A stretch of DNA of 64,000 bases, taken from contig JAUIRK010000087.1 of the NCBI GenBank assembly GCA_030549495.1, forward strand, positions 186,001 to 250,000, written 5' to 3'. Below, piece by piece: positions 1-11,852 of the stretch. Under the pieces are notes generated by a model. It worked only from the letters and a program-made list of their open reading frames with translations. It had not been told where the DNA came from and ran no database searches. Origin of the DNA: Nectonema munidae. Its lineage: Eukaryota > Nematomorpha > Nectonematoida > Nectonematidae. Position numbers and translations under genes: made by a program. Within the stretch, counting starts at the first letter, position 1. Each line of letters opens with the position of its first letter.

Positions 1-2640
1 TCCAAAAATCGATCATTTTTGGAAAGATAAAGTTTTGGTTCATGTTTGATACTTGATACCCGATTTCCTCTTTATATAATTTTTTGAATCTTTAATTATG
101 CATTTGATATATGATGCGATAATTTATAGTAGGAGTCACCAAACTACGCCTGCGGGCTAGATCCGTCCCTCTAAGTATTTTCTTCAGGCACACACACCGA
201 CAGTATTGGCTTGAGAAAACGTAGCAAGCGTGAGAGTTTATATACTGTTTAAATTTAACAAGTGAAAACGAAGCCTTTTATCATAACATAAAAAAATAAA
301 ACCAATTTGTGAAAAAATAATTTATTTTCAATGATTAATTTCATCTTTGAGACTCACTTCACACAAACATGTACAATGTACATGCTTACATACAAAAACA
401 CACACACTATCACAAAACATTTTCCTAGAAATTATACGTTCAGTTTTTACACACACAAAACCTCAACGTCATAATCTTTCACCACACCCTTTCTCTCCCA
501 ACTTTTGCAGTAAGCTCTTCCTGATATTTCTTTTGGGTCCCCCCTTCCCCCCCCCGAGAGGTGTGTGGAAGGAGGGAAACAAAAGGGGAGGGGAAAGGGC
601 TGGCCTTGAATGACTCCGAAATTTGGTTGAATTTTGTCCGGGTTGTTTTTTTTCTGGCGAAAAGAGGAACCCCTAAAGATTTTTGTTGGTTTCCTTGAGG
701 ATTTATTGTTTTTTAAATATTTTTTTTTCTTTTAAAAAAGTTTGGAAAAAAAAAAAAAAAAAAAAAAAAAAAAGAAAAAAAGATTCAAATAGAATCAATT
801 TCTTGTTCTCAGTTTTGAACAGTGGGAAAGTTTTTGCTTCTTTTTTTTTTTTCCCCCCTCCCTCCACTCTTTCTTCTTTCCTTTTTTTCCATTAAAAAGG
901 AAACTTTGTTCTTCTTGGAGGTTTCAATAAGAAAAATCAAATCATTTTCCTGTTGGACTTCCGCCTCTTTTTCTCCCTTTTCTTTTAATTAAGGTTAAAT
1001 ATATGATAAAATTCTATTTTGTTTTTCTCCCTACCAAATAAAAAAAAGTAAAAAATAAAAAATTATTCTGAAGAAAAAATTCGAACATATATATGAATAA
1101 AATAAAAGTTCAAAGGGAAGAAAAGGAGAATAATTTGTATTGGAAATGTTGTTGTTGGTATATTTATATAGTTTGTTTCTATAAATATTTGAAAATAAAA
1201 TAGTTAAATTGTGATTTGAAATTTAAAAAAATTTTATATTATATTTTAGAAAATTTTTTAAAAAAATTTTATTGGATAAAATATTATATCGATGTATATT
1301 TTATTGGAAATTAATTATTTAAAATTTATAAATTTCTCTTAAATAAAATAAATTTAAAAAAATTAGAAATGTAAATAAAATGTATTTTTTTTTATCGATG
1401 AATAAAAATAGGTTTTATTGTGGAAGTATGTTGTTAGTTTGAAGAAATTGGTTTTGAGTTTTAAATATTTTGATTGTTTATTGTTTAAATATTAAAAATT
1501 TTGATGAATTATTTTATTTGTGGATATTTTAGTTGTAAAAATTATTATTGTTTGTATTTTTCGGGGATTGTAAGTATAATTTTGGGGTTTTTTTATTTAT
1601 GAATTCTTCGAGAATTGTTTTTTGATGTGTTTTCTTATTTGAGTTAGATTGCAATTTTTAAAAAATTTTTTAATTAAATTATATTTTTCAAAAAATTACT
1701 GATAAATATGTTGTTCATAGTTTTTGTGATTTTGATTTTTATTGAATTCTCTTTATATTTTATATGATTGTTTTTTGAGTGGTGTCTGGTGTTTTTGTAG
1801 ATATTCTTCTAAAATTTTATAATTAAAAATTCATATAAAATTATATTAAATGTGTTATTGTCCTATTTATATATTTTAGAAGTAAAAATAAAAAAAATTA
1901 GAAAATAAAATTTAATAAAAAAAATCTATCTAAATTATTTATAAATTATTATTAAAAAAATTAATTATTTTTTAATTTTATAAAAAAATATATATATTTT
2001 ATTGAGTTTATAAAAAAATTTTTATTGAAATATTATTTTAGATGTAAAAATAGTTTATTAATTTCAAACTTTCTAATATTCTAAATGTATTCATAGATTT
2101 AAAAAATAAAAAATATTTATTTAATTATGTAGAGTAAATATAAAATTTTATTAAAGTTAATATAAAAATATAAAATTACTGAAATAAAAATTTATGGGCT
2201 CTTGTATAATAATGTAGTTAAAATCTTTTTTAAAATATAATATAATATTTCAAATGAACAAATTAAGAAAAAATAAAAATAAAGAGTTATGAAATAATGA
2301 TAGTGAGGTATAGTAAAAATGTGTGGAGTGAAGTGTGGGAAAATAAATTTTTTATTATAAAATATTTCAAATGGAAAATCAAAAAAAGAAAAATTTATTC
2401 AGCCTTAAAAATTTCTGTTTCCCTTCCCTAATTATTGTGAATAAGTGTGAAAATGTGATGTGAGAAGTGATTATGGATGTGTGGAGTGAAGTGATGAGAA
2501 AATAAATTTTTGAGAAAGAAAATATATAAATGAAGATAAAAAAGAAAAATTAATTCTTCTACATTAATTCTCCGTTTACCTTGTCATCGACACATAACCA
2601 AGACTAACTTTACGCACGTTATCATAATATACGTTTAAAT
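1..2640. other. AT-rich intergenic DNA with simple tracts
   Basis: No gene is seen. The stretch holds an A28 run at 746-773 flanked by T and C tracts. From about 1000 to 2560 the sequence is almost pure A/T with no sustained reading frame. Two units of a roughly 158 bp direct repeat lie at about 2290-2570; the shared core GTGTGGAGTGAAGTG occurs at 2321 and 2479. Positions about 129-175 resemble the terminus of a Charlie-type hAT transposon (AGTCACCAAACTACG), but no partner end was found. Confidence 0.6.
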
Positions 2641-2645
2641 GGCTT

Positions 2646-3450
2646 GTGTCCTGAAAAAGCTGATTTATTTAAAAGCATCCGCTTTTCTGAATGTTCAGTG
2701 GTACGGAAAACAAAAGAACTTGGGGATAACATATTGCTAAAGATACGTGAGAGAGCTGAAAACTTTTTAGCTATTCTTTAGCGCTGAATGAGTCTATTGA
2801 AATCTCAAGTACTTCTCACCTTCTCGTGTTCATTAGTGGTTTTGATTTGGACTCAGGAGAGTTAGCATCCGCTTGCAGCCTGCATGGAAGAACAACTGGA
2901 AAGGATATTTTTAATGGAGTTTAGGGTTAGGTATTACAGTTTAATGAATCAGTAGGTAACTACAGTTGATCGAGGAAAAAACATGGTTGGGGGAGGAAAT
3001 GTCTTTTAGGCCAGATAAGAAACCAGTTAAAATTCTGTTCATACATTCATTATACATCAGCAAGCACTATATGGAAAACTCTTAGACATTTCTTGTTAAC
3101 TGAAACCAGTCGTTTCTCCTGCAAACTTCAAACGTGAACATGAACTTAATCACAGTGAATTCAAAGTTTTGCTTGAAGAAATTGGTTCTGATTTCTGTGA
3201 TTTGCCTTAAACACAGCAGTAAGGTGGCTGAGCTGTAGTAAAGTCATACTTTTACTTACTGAAAAAAAATAGAGCTGGTCCACAGCTTTCAAATCCTACC
3301 TAACTGTCAAAATAGTCATTTTTGTTTGACGTTACGTCCTACATCGATACAATGAATTTTAAACTTCAGGGAAAAGATAATCTTGGGTATGATCTCTATA
3401 AAATCATCAAAGGATTTCAGAGAATGTTGTCATTGTTTGTACGTTATAAC
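2646..3450 (+). mobile_element. decayed hAT transposase relic, GTF2IRD2/Charlie-like
   Basis: Pieces of one transposase can be read in order across shifting frames. They are CPEKADLFKSIRFSE with the following helix region; SLNESIEISSTS-like text leading to LLVFISGFD and GRTTGKDIF; then LNHSEFKVLLEEIGSDF; then a segment containing NFKLQGKDNLGYDLY. This order matches the hAT-derived transposase domain of vertebrate GTF2IRD2 and its Charlie relatives, where a catalytic-core segment reading LALDESTD is followed by LLEEI and LNLKLQGKN. The catalytic Asp of that core segment is replaced by Asn here. Several stops and frame changes interrupt the reading, so it is an old, non-functional DNA-transposon copy. 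Its termini were not identified. Confidence 0.72.
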
Positions 3451-3887
3451 TTTAATAATTTGATGAACAGGTAGTGAAATTTCGAGGGAATTGTATAATA
3501 AAAGTTTAAAAATAAATTAATTCTTTATTTATTTTAAAATCAGAAATCTATGTTTAAGATTTAGTTGATAAACTTATTTCTCTAAAACAAACTTAGTCAA
3601 AAGTTTGGTTACTGATACTAATTTATCCGTAGGATGTGCAATCTTTACCGACAAGTTTTTAAATCTCATGAATTGTGTGTAAGGGCTACCTCAAAAAGTC
3701 CAACTATGTGTGGTACTTTTCGATCCAATCCTACTTTTATTTCTCATATCTTTAAACCCAAACCTTTACAGCAGTTAGTATTGGATGAGACTGAATCGAA
3801 ATTTATTTACAGAAAATATACTTGTTTGACGGCCTATGTTCCCCCTAGACATGCTCATCGTAACGTCAAAGTGGTTTATGTCATGAT

Positions 3888-4164
3888 CAGTGCCGGCTCT
3901 AGTGTTAGCGAGGCCCTATGCAAAATGGATTGCGCGGGGCCTAGTGTGGGTAGAAAAAATGATTAAAAGTGAGAAATAAGATTTTGAAAAAAAGAAAAGT
4001 GTTTTGTTTTATTACTTTTTCATTAACACAAAATGAAGATCAAAGTAACTTTACTTTGCGAACCTTGCATTTAGCGAAATCATACAATATATCATCACAA
4101 TGAAAAATGAGAAGTACGGGCCCACTGCGGCCGCATATGTTGCAATGGCCTAAGGCCGGCCCTG
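3888..4164. mobile_element. non-autonomous hAT element with target duplication
   Basis: The 277 bp segment begins CAGTGCCGGCTCTA and ends TAAGGCCGGCCCTG, which are imperfect inverted repeats with the CAG...CTG edges typical of hAT elements. The 8 bp on the left (GTCATGAT) and right (GTCATGTC) agree at six positions, consistent with an aged hAT target-site duplication. It is much more GC-rich at its ends than the surrounding DNA and has no transposase domain. Confidence 0.75.
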
Positions 4165-7100
4165 GTCATGTCAAGCCAACACTTAGGAGAAATAAAGTTA
4201 ATTGGAAGAAAACGCAAACCAGAGTCATTTGTTTCCTATAGAACCAAATACAAAAGCGGGGTTGATGAAACAAAACAGATGCTTAGAGTTTACACATCTT
4301 ATATAACATCTAGATTCTAGAAGATGGACAATAGGAGTTTTTGTAGATGTAGCGTGTCATAATAGTTGAGTGATATCTAAAAAGTAATTTTCCTGGCAGA
4401 TTCCCAAGTTCTAAAATGAGAGGTAGAAAATATTTCATTAGAGATATGTCTTCGAAACTTTGTGAGAAATCAAATGATACGTGCTAACAGTGTTACTACT
4501 CCATTGCAAGTTCGAAACCTCCTATCTTTCTATGGTTTTGAAAAAACCACAACAACTGAGAGAGAGTCAACAGAAAGAGGTTTTTGTTATTTGAATCTGG
4601 GACACTCTAAGTGTAGAGGCGCAAGAAAATGTGATTCTTGTAAAATGCATATGTTTAAAAATCATTCAAAATATATTTTTACTCATTGTCAGTAACTAAA
4701 ATAATATATTTCACTTTTACTTGCTTGTAATTCCAAAAAAATGAAATTTTTTTCTCTAGAAATATACTTTTTAAAAACAATATTTCAATTAATACCACAT
4801 TTGCAAAAGACATTTCTAAAAAACATACAAATTACATAAGTTTAAACTGTTAATGAATGTAGTAGATGTTAACTATTACTATATAAATAAATTATAGTGT
4901 TGTAATTAAAAGTTTGATTTCTCTCTGCTTTTATATTTTTAAAATTGAAATAAAATATTTTTCTTTGAAAATTTGCAATTTTCCAAGTATAAAAAAAGAA
5001 GAATTCTGAATATTTAATTTTTATATACGGTTAAATATAATTTTATTGACAGAATTTAGCCAGAAAAAAACCAGAGAGGGTGAAATTGTATCAAATGATT
5101 AACAAGCTTTTATTTTTCATAGAAACAAATTTGCGAATTTTTTTATAAAAGCAAAAATTCAGAGACTATATAGATAACAGGCTCCAATTAAACAATATTC
5201 CAAGTTCATAAACAAAACTTAAGTGCATAAGTAAACTATAGGATGGGACGATTGCCCATTCGCCCTCCTTTAGATCAGCTCTTGCAATCAATGGGTTTAT
5301 AACTTGAACCCAGGGACCAAATGAAGTGTGAAATAGAATTTGAGGAGAAAATGATATTCTTTATAAGCATATTATGTCCTTGTAGTGAATTCATCTTTCC
5401 CAATCCTTCTTTTGTTGCATCATACGTGTTTATATTTAATGATATTTTATACAAGCAAGCACTTTCGCTGTCTTTCTATTGAAATAATTTCTTTTTGTCT
5501 ATAATCGGTAACTGCTATTTGGCATTGTACTCTGTCTCTGGAAAACAAAAAGATATACAAATTTTAAAAACAAATTGGATTTTTAGACAAAATGAACTGA
5601 AAGTGTTTCTCGTAATTCCCTTTATTTCTTTGTATGCCAATGTATTTTCAAAGTATTTATATTGGTAAGGTAAGATTGCTGTTTGAGAAAAAAATTGATA
5701 CTAGAAATTGATGGAATTTGTCCAATTCCCAAATAATGATCAATAGATTTGAAAGAAAAAAATTTAGTGTTCTGAGTTTGTCCAAATATTTGAATAAAAA
5801 ATTCAGGAAATACTTTGTTTCAATAAAATGTATAGAACATGATGAATGAATGATCGAATACTTTTGCAAACATCCTTACAAAGAGTGCTTAAGAAGCAAA
5901 TCAGATTTGCATATAAAGATTTGTGTACTACCACATATGAGGAAATATCCCATTTACTTCGCATTTTATCAAGGTTAATCTGTTTACAGTTAGGTAGAAG
6001 AAAAAGTGTACTAAAAAGTTGGCACAAAATTTAGAACGCTATTGAAAACTTCACTGAAGATAAAAAGTATTTGCCTTATTTCATTTTGTCTATTATTATC
6101 AGAAAATTTAATGAAAAAACTTTTATCTTCAGGTTATAGTTGTACGGAAACGCTAAACGAAAGACCTTTCTCTACATTACCACTTCTTTCTCAAAAAGAA
6201 ATGTCTAAAAAAAACAAGAGGATGTTTTTCTTTATGAACACATCAATATCATAATATAATAGTTGTCAGATGGATGGATAACACTGTCGTAACATTATGT
6301 AGTTTCCTTTATAGTGTTTTACCTTAGAGAAAAAATGGTTTTCCAAAAAAGAAAGTAAAACGATTAAAATCCAATGTTCCAATTTAATTTTTCAATATAA
6401 TTGCAACATAGGAGGAGTGGATCGTTTGAATTAGAATATAAATAAAAATAGAGTAGGAATAAGGGGTAAAAATGATATTATTCTGTTTTTACTTGGATTC
6501 TTGTTGCAGCAATTTGTAATGCTCGGTATTTACCCAAAAAAACCTGCGAACTGAAATCTTTATTATATAGGAGAGAAATCAAAGATACTATTTAAATAAA
6601 TTTGGTAAAATTCCTTTGATTTTTCGACACAATAGATGTAATAAGGAACAGAAAATAGATGGAAAAATCATTTCATCTTCTCAAACAAATCATAAACAGC
6701 ATCTTGACAGAAGAGGACTCTCTATCTAAATTTGCCTATCTTATGTGTTACGCATAAACTACGAGTTTGACGCTTTGAAAGTTCTTGCTCCCATTTCTTC
6801 TTCCAATTTTCTAGCTTTCTCTAGAATAATTACTCCAGATATATGAACAATTTTGATTCTTATTGTGCAAAACCACTCATACACCAATGAATTTATAAAA
6901 TGGTTAGGAGATGAACTCGTCTTCAATGTTTTAGATTTTGATATTTATTTCTTATATTTTGAACTGTTTTGCCTATCCCAAATTTTTGTTATTTTATAGC
7001 ATGACTACCAGAATTATTTTTTTAATAACTTCCAACTTGTGTTTCAAATCTAGATGCATTCGTTTTATAATTTTGGCTAAAAATAATTAAACTAATTAAA

Positions 7101-7639
7101 TAAAAGACAAAATATAAAAAATGTATTTTCTTTACTTTTTTCATTTATAAGAAACTCGTATGTTTAAAAAACTATTTTTTCATTTTCGTTACAATGACCT
7201 TAAGCTCAATCGTGTATTTCACACTTAAAAAAATCACGCTAAGAGAATTTATATTTTATTGTTGAAAAATATCGAAAGTTATTTGATTTAATCTTCTTAA
7301 ACTTCCTGATATTGTTAAAAAAAAGTTACACAAAAGTTTTTGGGTTAACAAAATAGCAATATAATCTTAGTAAATTTGTTTGTAAATATATAAAGTTAAC
7401 TATTAGTGCTAGAGAGGGGGGAGGTAAAATGCCTTCCCTTCACTAAAAAATTAATTGTACAGAATTGTTAGAATTATATCACTTCAACTTTTGTAACTTT
7501 TCGTAAAATTGTTAGCTGCATCTTTTGGTACAATTTTCATGGTAGTTGAATGAACTGCTCATGTCAAAAACGATCAATCAATATCTTAAAATTACATTTT
7601 TCAATAAAATTTTGAAGTTATCTGTGTTAACGTTATAAG
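4165..7639. other. intergenic DNA, no supported gene
   Basis: No reading frame here shows a recognisable domain. A short + frame at 4462-4695 ends in a Cys/His-rich stretch (CRGARKCDSCKMHMF) that recalls retroelement knuckles but is too short to assign. The frames on both strands at about 5650-6250 overlap each other and have no family resemblance that I recognise. Confidence 0.5.
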
Positions 7640-9955
7640 CAGGGCAAGGAAAAATTGACCTAAAAAACTTTTAAAAATTGACCTTATTTTTTAAAAAGTT
7701 GACTTTTTACTCAAAAAATTGACCTTGAAAATTTTTTGAAAGTAACATACGTTTACAAAAATGATTGTAAAGCTGTAAAAAATTTTTTTAAATTTCACTG
7801 ATTCATAGTCATTATTATTTTTTGAATTATAATAAAATATCATATACTTGAAAATATTTTCGTCTTTAAAATTTCGGTCTTTTTCCAGTAGTTTTTTTAA
7901 TTTAGAAAACGAACGTTCAACTTCTGAAGTAGTTGCTTGACAGTCCTGTAGCTTCAAATATGTGCTTGGTGAAATTTCGCAATTTTTCATTTCTATTATT
8001 TCTTTTATTTGATTTTGATTGAAACGTCTTTCAAAATATTCCTTAATTTTGCATTCATCTTCACAAAAATTAATTTTGTTAAAAGAATTGTAAGCATCTT
8101 TTATCGAAAATCTAGAGTTTTGAGATTTTTCTACAAAATCAATCAAATCATTGTAGTTTTGCTTTATTGAGAGTAAATTTTTAGCCAGATCATGATTATT
8201 TAAACTTTCTTTAGCCCTCCCTTTTTAACAAAATGCTGTCTTCACTATCGATGTTTTGAATAATTCGTCGAATGTTTGGAAGATACTCACAGTAATAAAG
8301 AGCAATTTTTAGCCAGCTTGTCCACCTTGTTACAATAGGAGTGGGTGGATATCCAATATCTTTAAAAAGATAACGCCTCCTTTTGTTTTTGATTGTTAAA
8401 GCTTTAACCGAAGAAATAAAATCATCAACATTTTTGTAAAAAGCTTTCACTTTTAGAGCACAGTTATGGAGAAGATGAGAGAAGCATGTCACGTGAAAGA
8501 GATTGGGAAATAAAATCTTCAAAGTTTTTCCAGCAGCTACATTATATGTAGCAGCATCTGTTAAAAGCAAACAAAAGTCGTTGCGTTCAATACCAAACTC
8601 TTTAATCACATCATCTACCAATATAGTTAGTTTTTCTGAGTTTAAGTGAGACTCATGAACTACTATTTTGATAAGATGTGTGACAGTTGAATGATTAAGT
8701 TTTCCAAGCAGAACATTTACAAAGATTTTACCTGATAGTTCTGTTTCATCAATCATTAAAAAAATTTGTTGGTTTTTAATTAAATCTTTGATTTCTCGTA
8801 ATTTATTTGTCGCCAAGTCGTCTATTGCGTTTCTACAAGTTCTTTCAGATGGTAAAACTTTGCCAATACTTTGAAATAAAGACTTAATACTTGGATGGTT
8901 CAATTTATAAAGAGGAATGTTTGCTTCTAAAAATGCCCTTATCAAACTATTAGTAAAGTTTTTATCAGTGATCTTTACAAAGGATTCAAGACTTTTACTT
9001 CCAGAAGCATTATCAAGAATTCTTTTATGCTTTTGCGTTGATCTGTGCTTGTCCACAAAAAAAGTTTTTTCGTATTTCACTTCAGTCATGCATAATATAC
9101 AATACAAAGTACTTTTATCTGTAGAATAAGTGAATTACTTCGGATATTTGAAAACGAAAGAAGATATTTTTTGAAAGTTGTTTTTAGCAGTTTTTGGCAT
9201 GTTTGATTTTATTTTTCAAAAAAAACAACAGTTGAAGAAAATTGGACAACAAAAATAAAGTTTCTTATGAAAGATTTAAGGAAGTAATTGTTGAAAAAAT
9301 GAAAGATGAAGAAGCGCACTTATATTCAAAAATTAGTGTTGTTTAACAAGCATATGTTTATCGATCATCCTCAAAGGTATGCGCAAATTACAAGCACATA
9401 AAATATAGGCCTACATGTAATGAACATCTAGTCATGATGATTATATTACAGTATGCAAGCTATAGTAAATATAACAAGTTGAAAACAGGAAATAAGCACT
9501 GCTGTTTACAGATATCATTTAAATTTAATGCCAGTAAGATACGAATGCACTCTATATAATAAAAAAGAACACACCATCTTTCATTAAAACAAGAGTAAGG
9601 AGTACCTGTGCAAATATGTGTTTACTGTAAAAATATGTCTCATTCATAAACAATTTAAAAGCAGAAATAAGAAAAGCGTTGATAAAAATAACTCTCAATT
9701 GATTGAAAGTATTACTCAGTTTCTCTTTTTTAATAAATAAAAAGTTATATACGTTTTTATTATAAGTAAAAATAATTCAAGTTGTGAAAAAAATAAAAAT
9801 TTACTTTATTGACATTATAAGAAAAAGTTGACTTTTGTTGACTTATAAATTACTCAACAAAAGATCATTAAAGTTCGAAATAAAAGAAAAAATTGTTTAT
9901 GAACAATAACTAAAGCTTACGAAAAAATTGACTTTATTGACTTTTACTTGCCCTG
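7640..9955 (-). mobile_element. nearly whole hAT DNA transposon
   Basis: The element is bounded by CAGGGCAAG at 7640-7648 and its exact inverse CTTGCCCTG at 9947-9955. The left flank GTTATAAG matches the right flank GTATAAG apart from one base, as expected for an 8 bp hAT target duplication that lost a base. Both ends are crowded with TTGAC motifs in the subterminal 100-150 bp, likely transposase-binding repeats. Inside, on the minus strand, is a transposase gene with one apparent reading-frame break. The agreement of the ends and the almost intact coding region suggest a young insertion. Confidence 0.88.
7691..9107 (-). pseudogene. hAT transposase, one frame break
   Basis: The transposase reads from ATG at 9107 toward lower coordinates. 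The first 298 residues start with a possible zinc finger (CILC followed by HRSTQKH), then a catalytic-core region with MIDETELSG and CLLLTDAATYN, then CFSHLLHNC and a TRWTSW motif, all in the order usual for hAT transposases. After a shift near 8211 the protein resumes in another frame, with the dimerisation domain at its end (TTSEVERSFSKLKKLL, then NIFKYMIFYYN). The two parts together would give about 460 residues, somewhat short for hAT. A single one-base change at the junction accounts for the break. Confidence 0.85.
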
Positions 9956-11852
9956 GTATAAGTTAGTGTCTATATTAGATACTCCCTTCAAAAATTTAAA
10001 TTCTTTAGACTTTTGAACTCGTAACACTTTATATATTTAATTTTTTCAATAATAATTTTACTACTTTTTAGAAAATGCAAATCAAATTTTGATTGATGAG
10101 AAATATATCTGATAATATTATCTCAAATTTTTTATGAAATATATGTTTTATACAAAATCAACCATGATAGTTTCATTTATGGATTCAGTTTTTGCATTTA
10201 GCATTTCAAAATAACTTTAAGTGTCAATCAAATTTGCGGTTTATTTCTAAAAATTGTCCCCAATAATATTGATTCAAATTTTACATGAAATATATGTTTT
10301 TGTACCAAATTGATCATGTTGGTTTCATTTCTGGACTCAATATTCTCATTTAGACTTTAAAAATATCTAACAGTGTCAATGAAAATTGCGGTTTACGTCT
10401 GAAAACTATTTCCAAAAATTTTCTCTAATTTTACAAGAAATATATATTTTTATAACAAAACAACCATGCTAGTTTCTTTTCTAAACTCAGATTTTGCATT
10501 TAAAGGTATTAAAAAATTTAGGAGCGTCAATCAAATTTGTGCTTTACGTCTAATGTCTAAAGAAATATTTTTGAAATTTAAATAAAATATCTGTTTTATA
10601 TCAAATTGAAGATACTGGTTTTTTTGGAATGAGTTTCCACTCAAATTTTAATCAAATTTGCATTAAACTGTCTCAAAAATTTTTAAAATTTTGAATAAAA
10701 TATCTGTTTTTATACTAAATCGACAATTGTTACTTTATTTCTCTACTCTATTTTGGCAAAAGCGTTTAAAAAATATCAGGAAGTTTCATTTAAATTAGTG
10801 ATGCATACCTAAAAATCAGTTTTTTACAAAAATTCTTTTCTGTAAATTTTTTTTAGAAAATCGTTGTTTAGAAAAATATAATTTTTTTAATATATATTTT
10901 TTTGCTTATAATACTTTCTTCAATCATGTTAGGATAAAATATTTATTTTAAAAAAAGGAAAACAAAAAAATTATTAAACAAATGGAAAAGAAAGCTAAGT
11001 ATGATCAAAAGAAATAAATTTAAAAAAGAAGTATGCAAATTGACTAAATGGAAATTTTTAATTTAAATTGAATTTGTCCATCTTTTCCTTTTGCGTAAAA
11101 GAGAGAATCTTTTAGAAGAAGAGAACAACTGTTTGTAATTCAACAATAAACATCACGAATGAATTCATCAGAAAAAAAACGTTGAACTAGAATTGATTGA
11201 CAAAAAGTTTCTTTTATCAGAATGTTTTGAGAGCGGATAAAATTTGTTCAAAATAAATACTTAAAAAAGTTTTTCGAATACAGATTGCAGAAAAATAATT
11301 TCTGATTAAAGAAGAGCTACCAAGAAATGATCATCATATAATGAATACCAAAATTACATACTTTATAAAGTATAGAATAAATGACGTAGATACTACCAGA
11401 CAATAACACATTTATAGCCAAAAGAAGGGAAAAGGTCTTATTGAGATACCTAATTTACTCAAAAATGAAATTAAGCCCCAAAAGTTGATTTATTAAATAA
11501 ATTACGGAAACTATAGAGAAATACTGCAAGTAGAATTTATTTTGAAGTTGTTATATTTGACATTGATTAAGGTCTAATCGATTTGTTTTTTCATTGTTAA
11601 ATGATTTTCATAAAAAATAAGCATTACCACTAAATTTGGCAGACTTGAAAATTGTATATATATATATATGTAAAAAACTTTTTATAATTATTTCAATAAA
11701 AATTTTAATTGTGACATAAGGTTTGATTCATTTTCATAAAAAATGAACATCACTACCTAACTAAAAATAGATATAAATATAAAAATTGATTAGATAATAA
11801 AAGGCAGTTATTTATATTTATAAATTTTTTTAATAATTTGCTCTAGTTTTTA
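9956..11852. other. TPR upstream region with diverged tandem array
   Basis: No coding feature was found. Positions 10090-10800 hold the tandem array described separately. From 10800 to 11852 the DNA is AT-rich, with a (TA)n run at about 11657-11670. I could not identify a TATA box or initiator for the TPR gene, whose first coding exon begins at 11853. Any untranslated first exon cannot be located from sequence alone. Confidence 0.5.
10090..10800. repeat. diverged ~150 bp tandem repeat, about five units
   Basis: A recurring block starts with GAAATATATGTTTT-like text, then a Thr-codon-like ACCATG/GATCATG word, TTTCATTT...GGACTCA, TTTGCATTTA and a GTCAATCAAATTTGC core. The block starts fall near 10137, 10288, 10437, 10585 and 10697. 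The first three steps are 147-151 bp and the last is shorter. Units differ at many positions, so the array is old. No reading frame runs through it. Confidence 0.7.

Noticed and set aside
3634-3966. A 110-residue + strand frame
   Set aside because: No domain resemblance, and its right-hand part runs into the hAT MITE at 3888, so it is a composite of unrelated sequence.
4462-4695. A Cys/His-rich frame (CRGARKCDSCKMHMF)
   Set aside because: It faintly recalls the knuckle of some retroelement proteins, but it is isolated, short and without neighbouring reverse-transcriptase motifs.
5657-6254. Overlapping frames on both strands that could be a small gene
   Set aside because: Frames on both strands are open over the same bases, are Leu/Phe/Ile-rich as expected from AT-rich DNA, and have no start context or splice logic.
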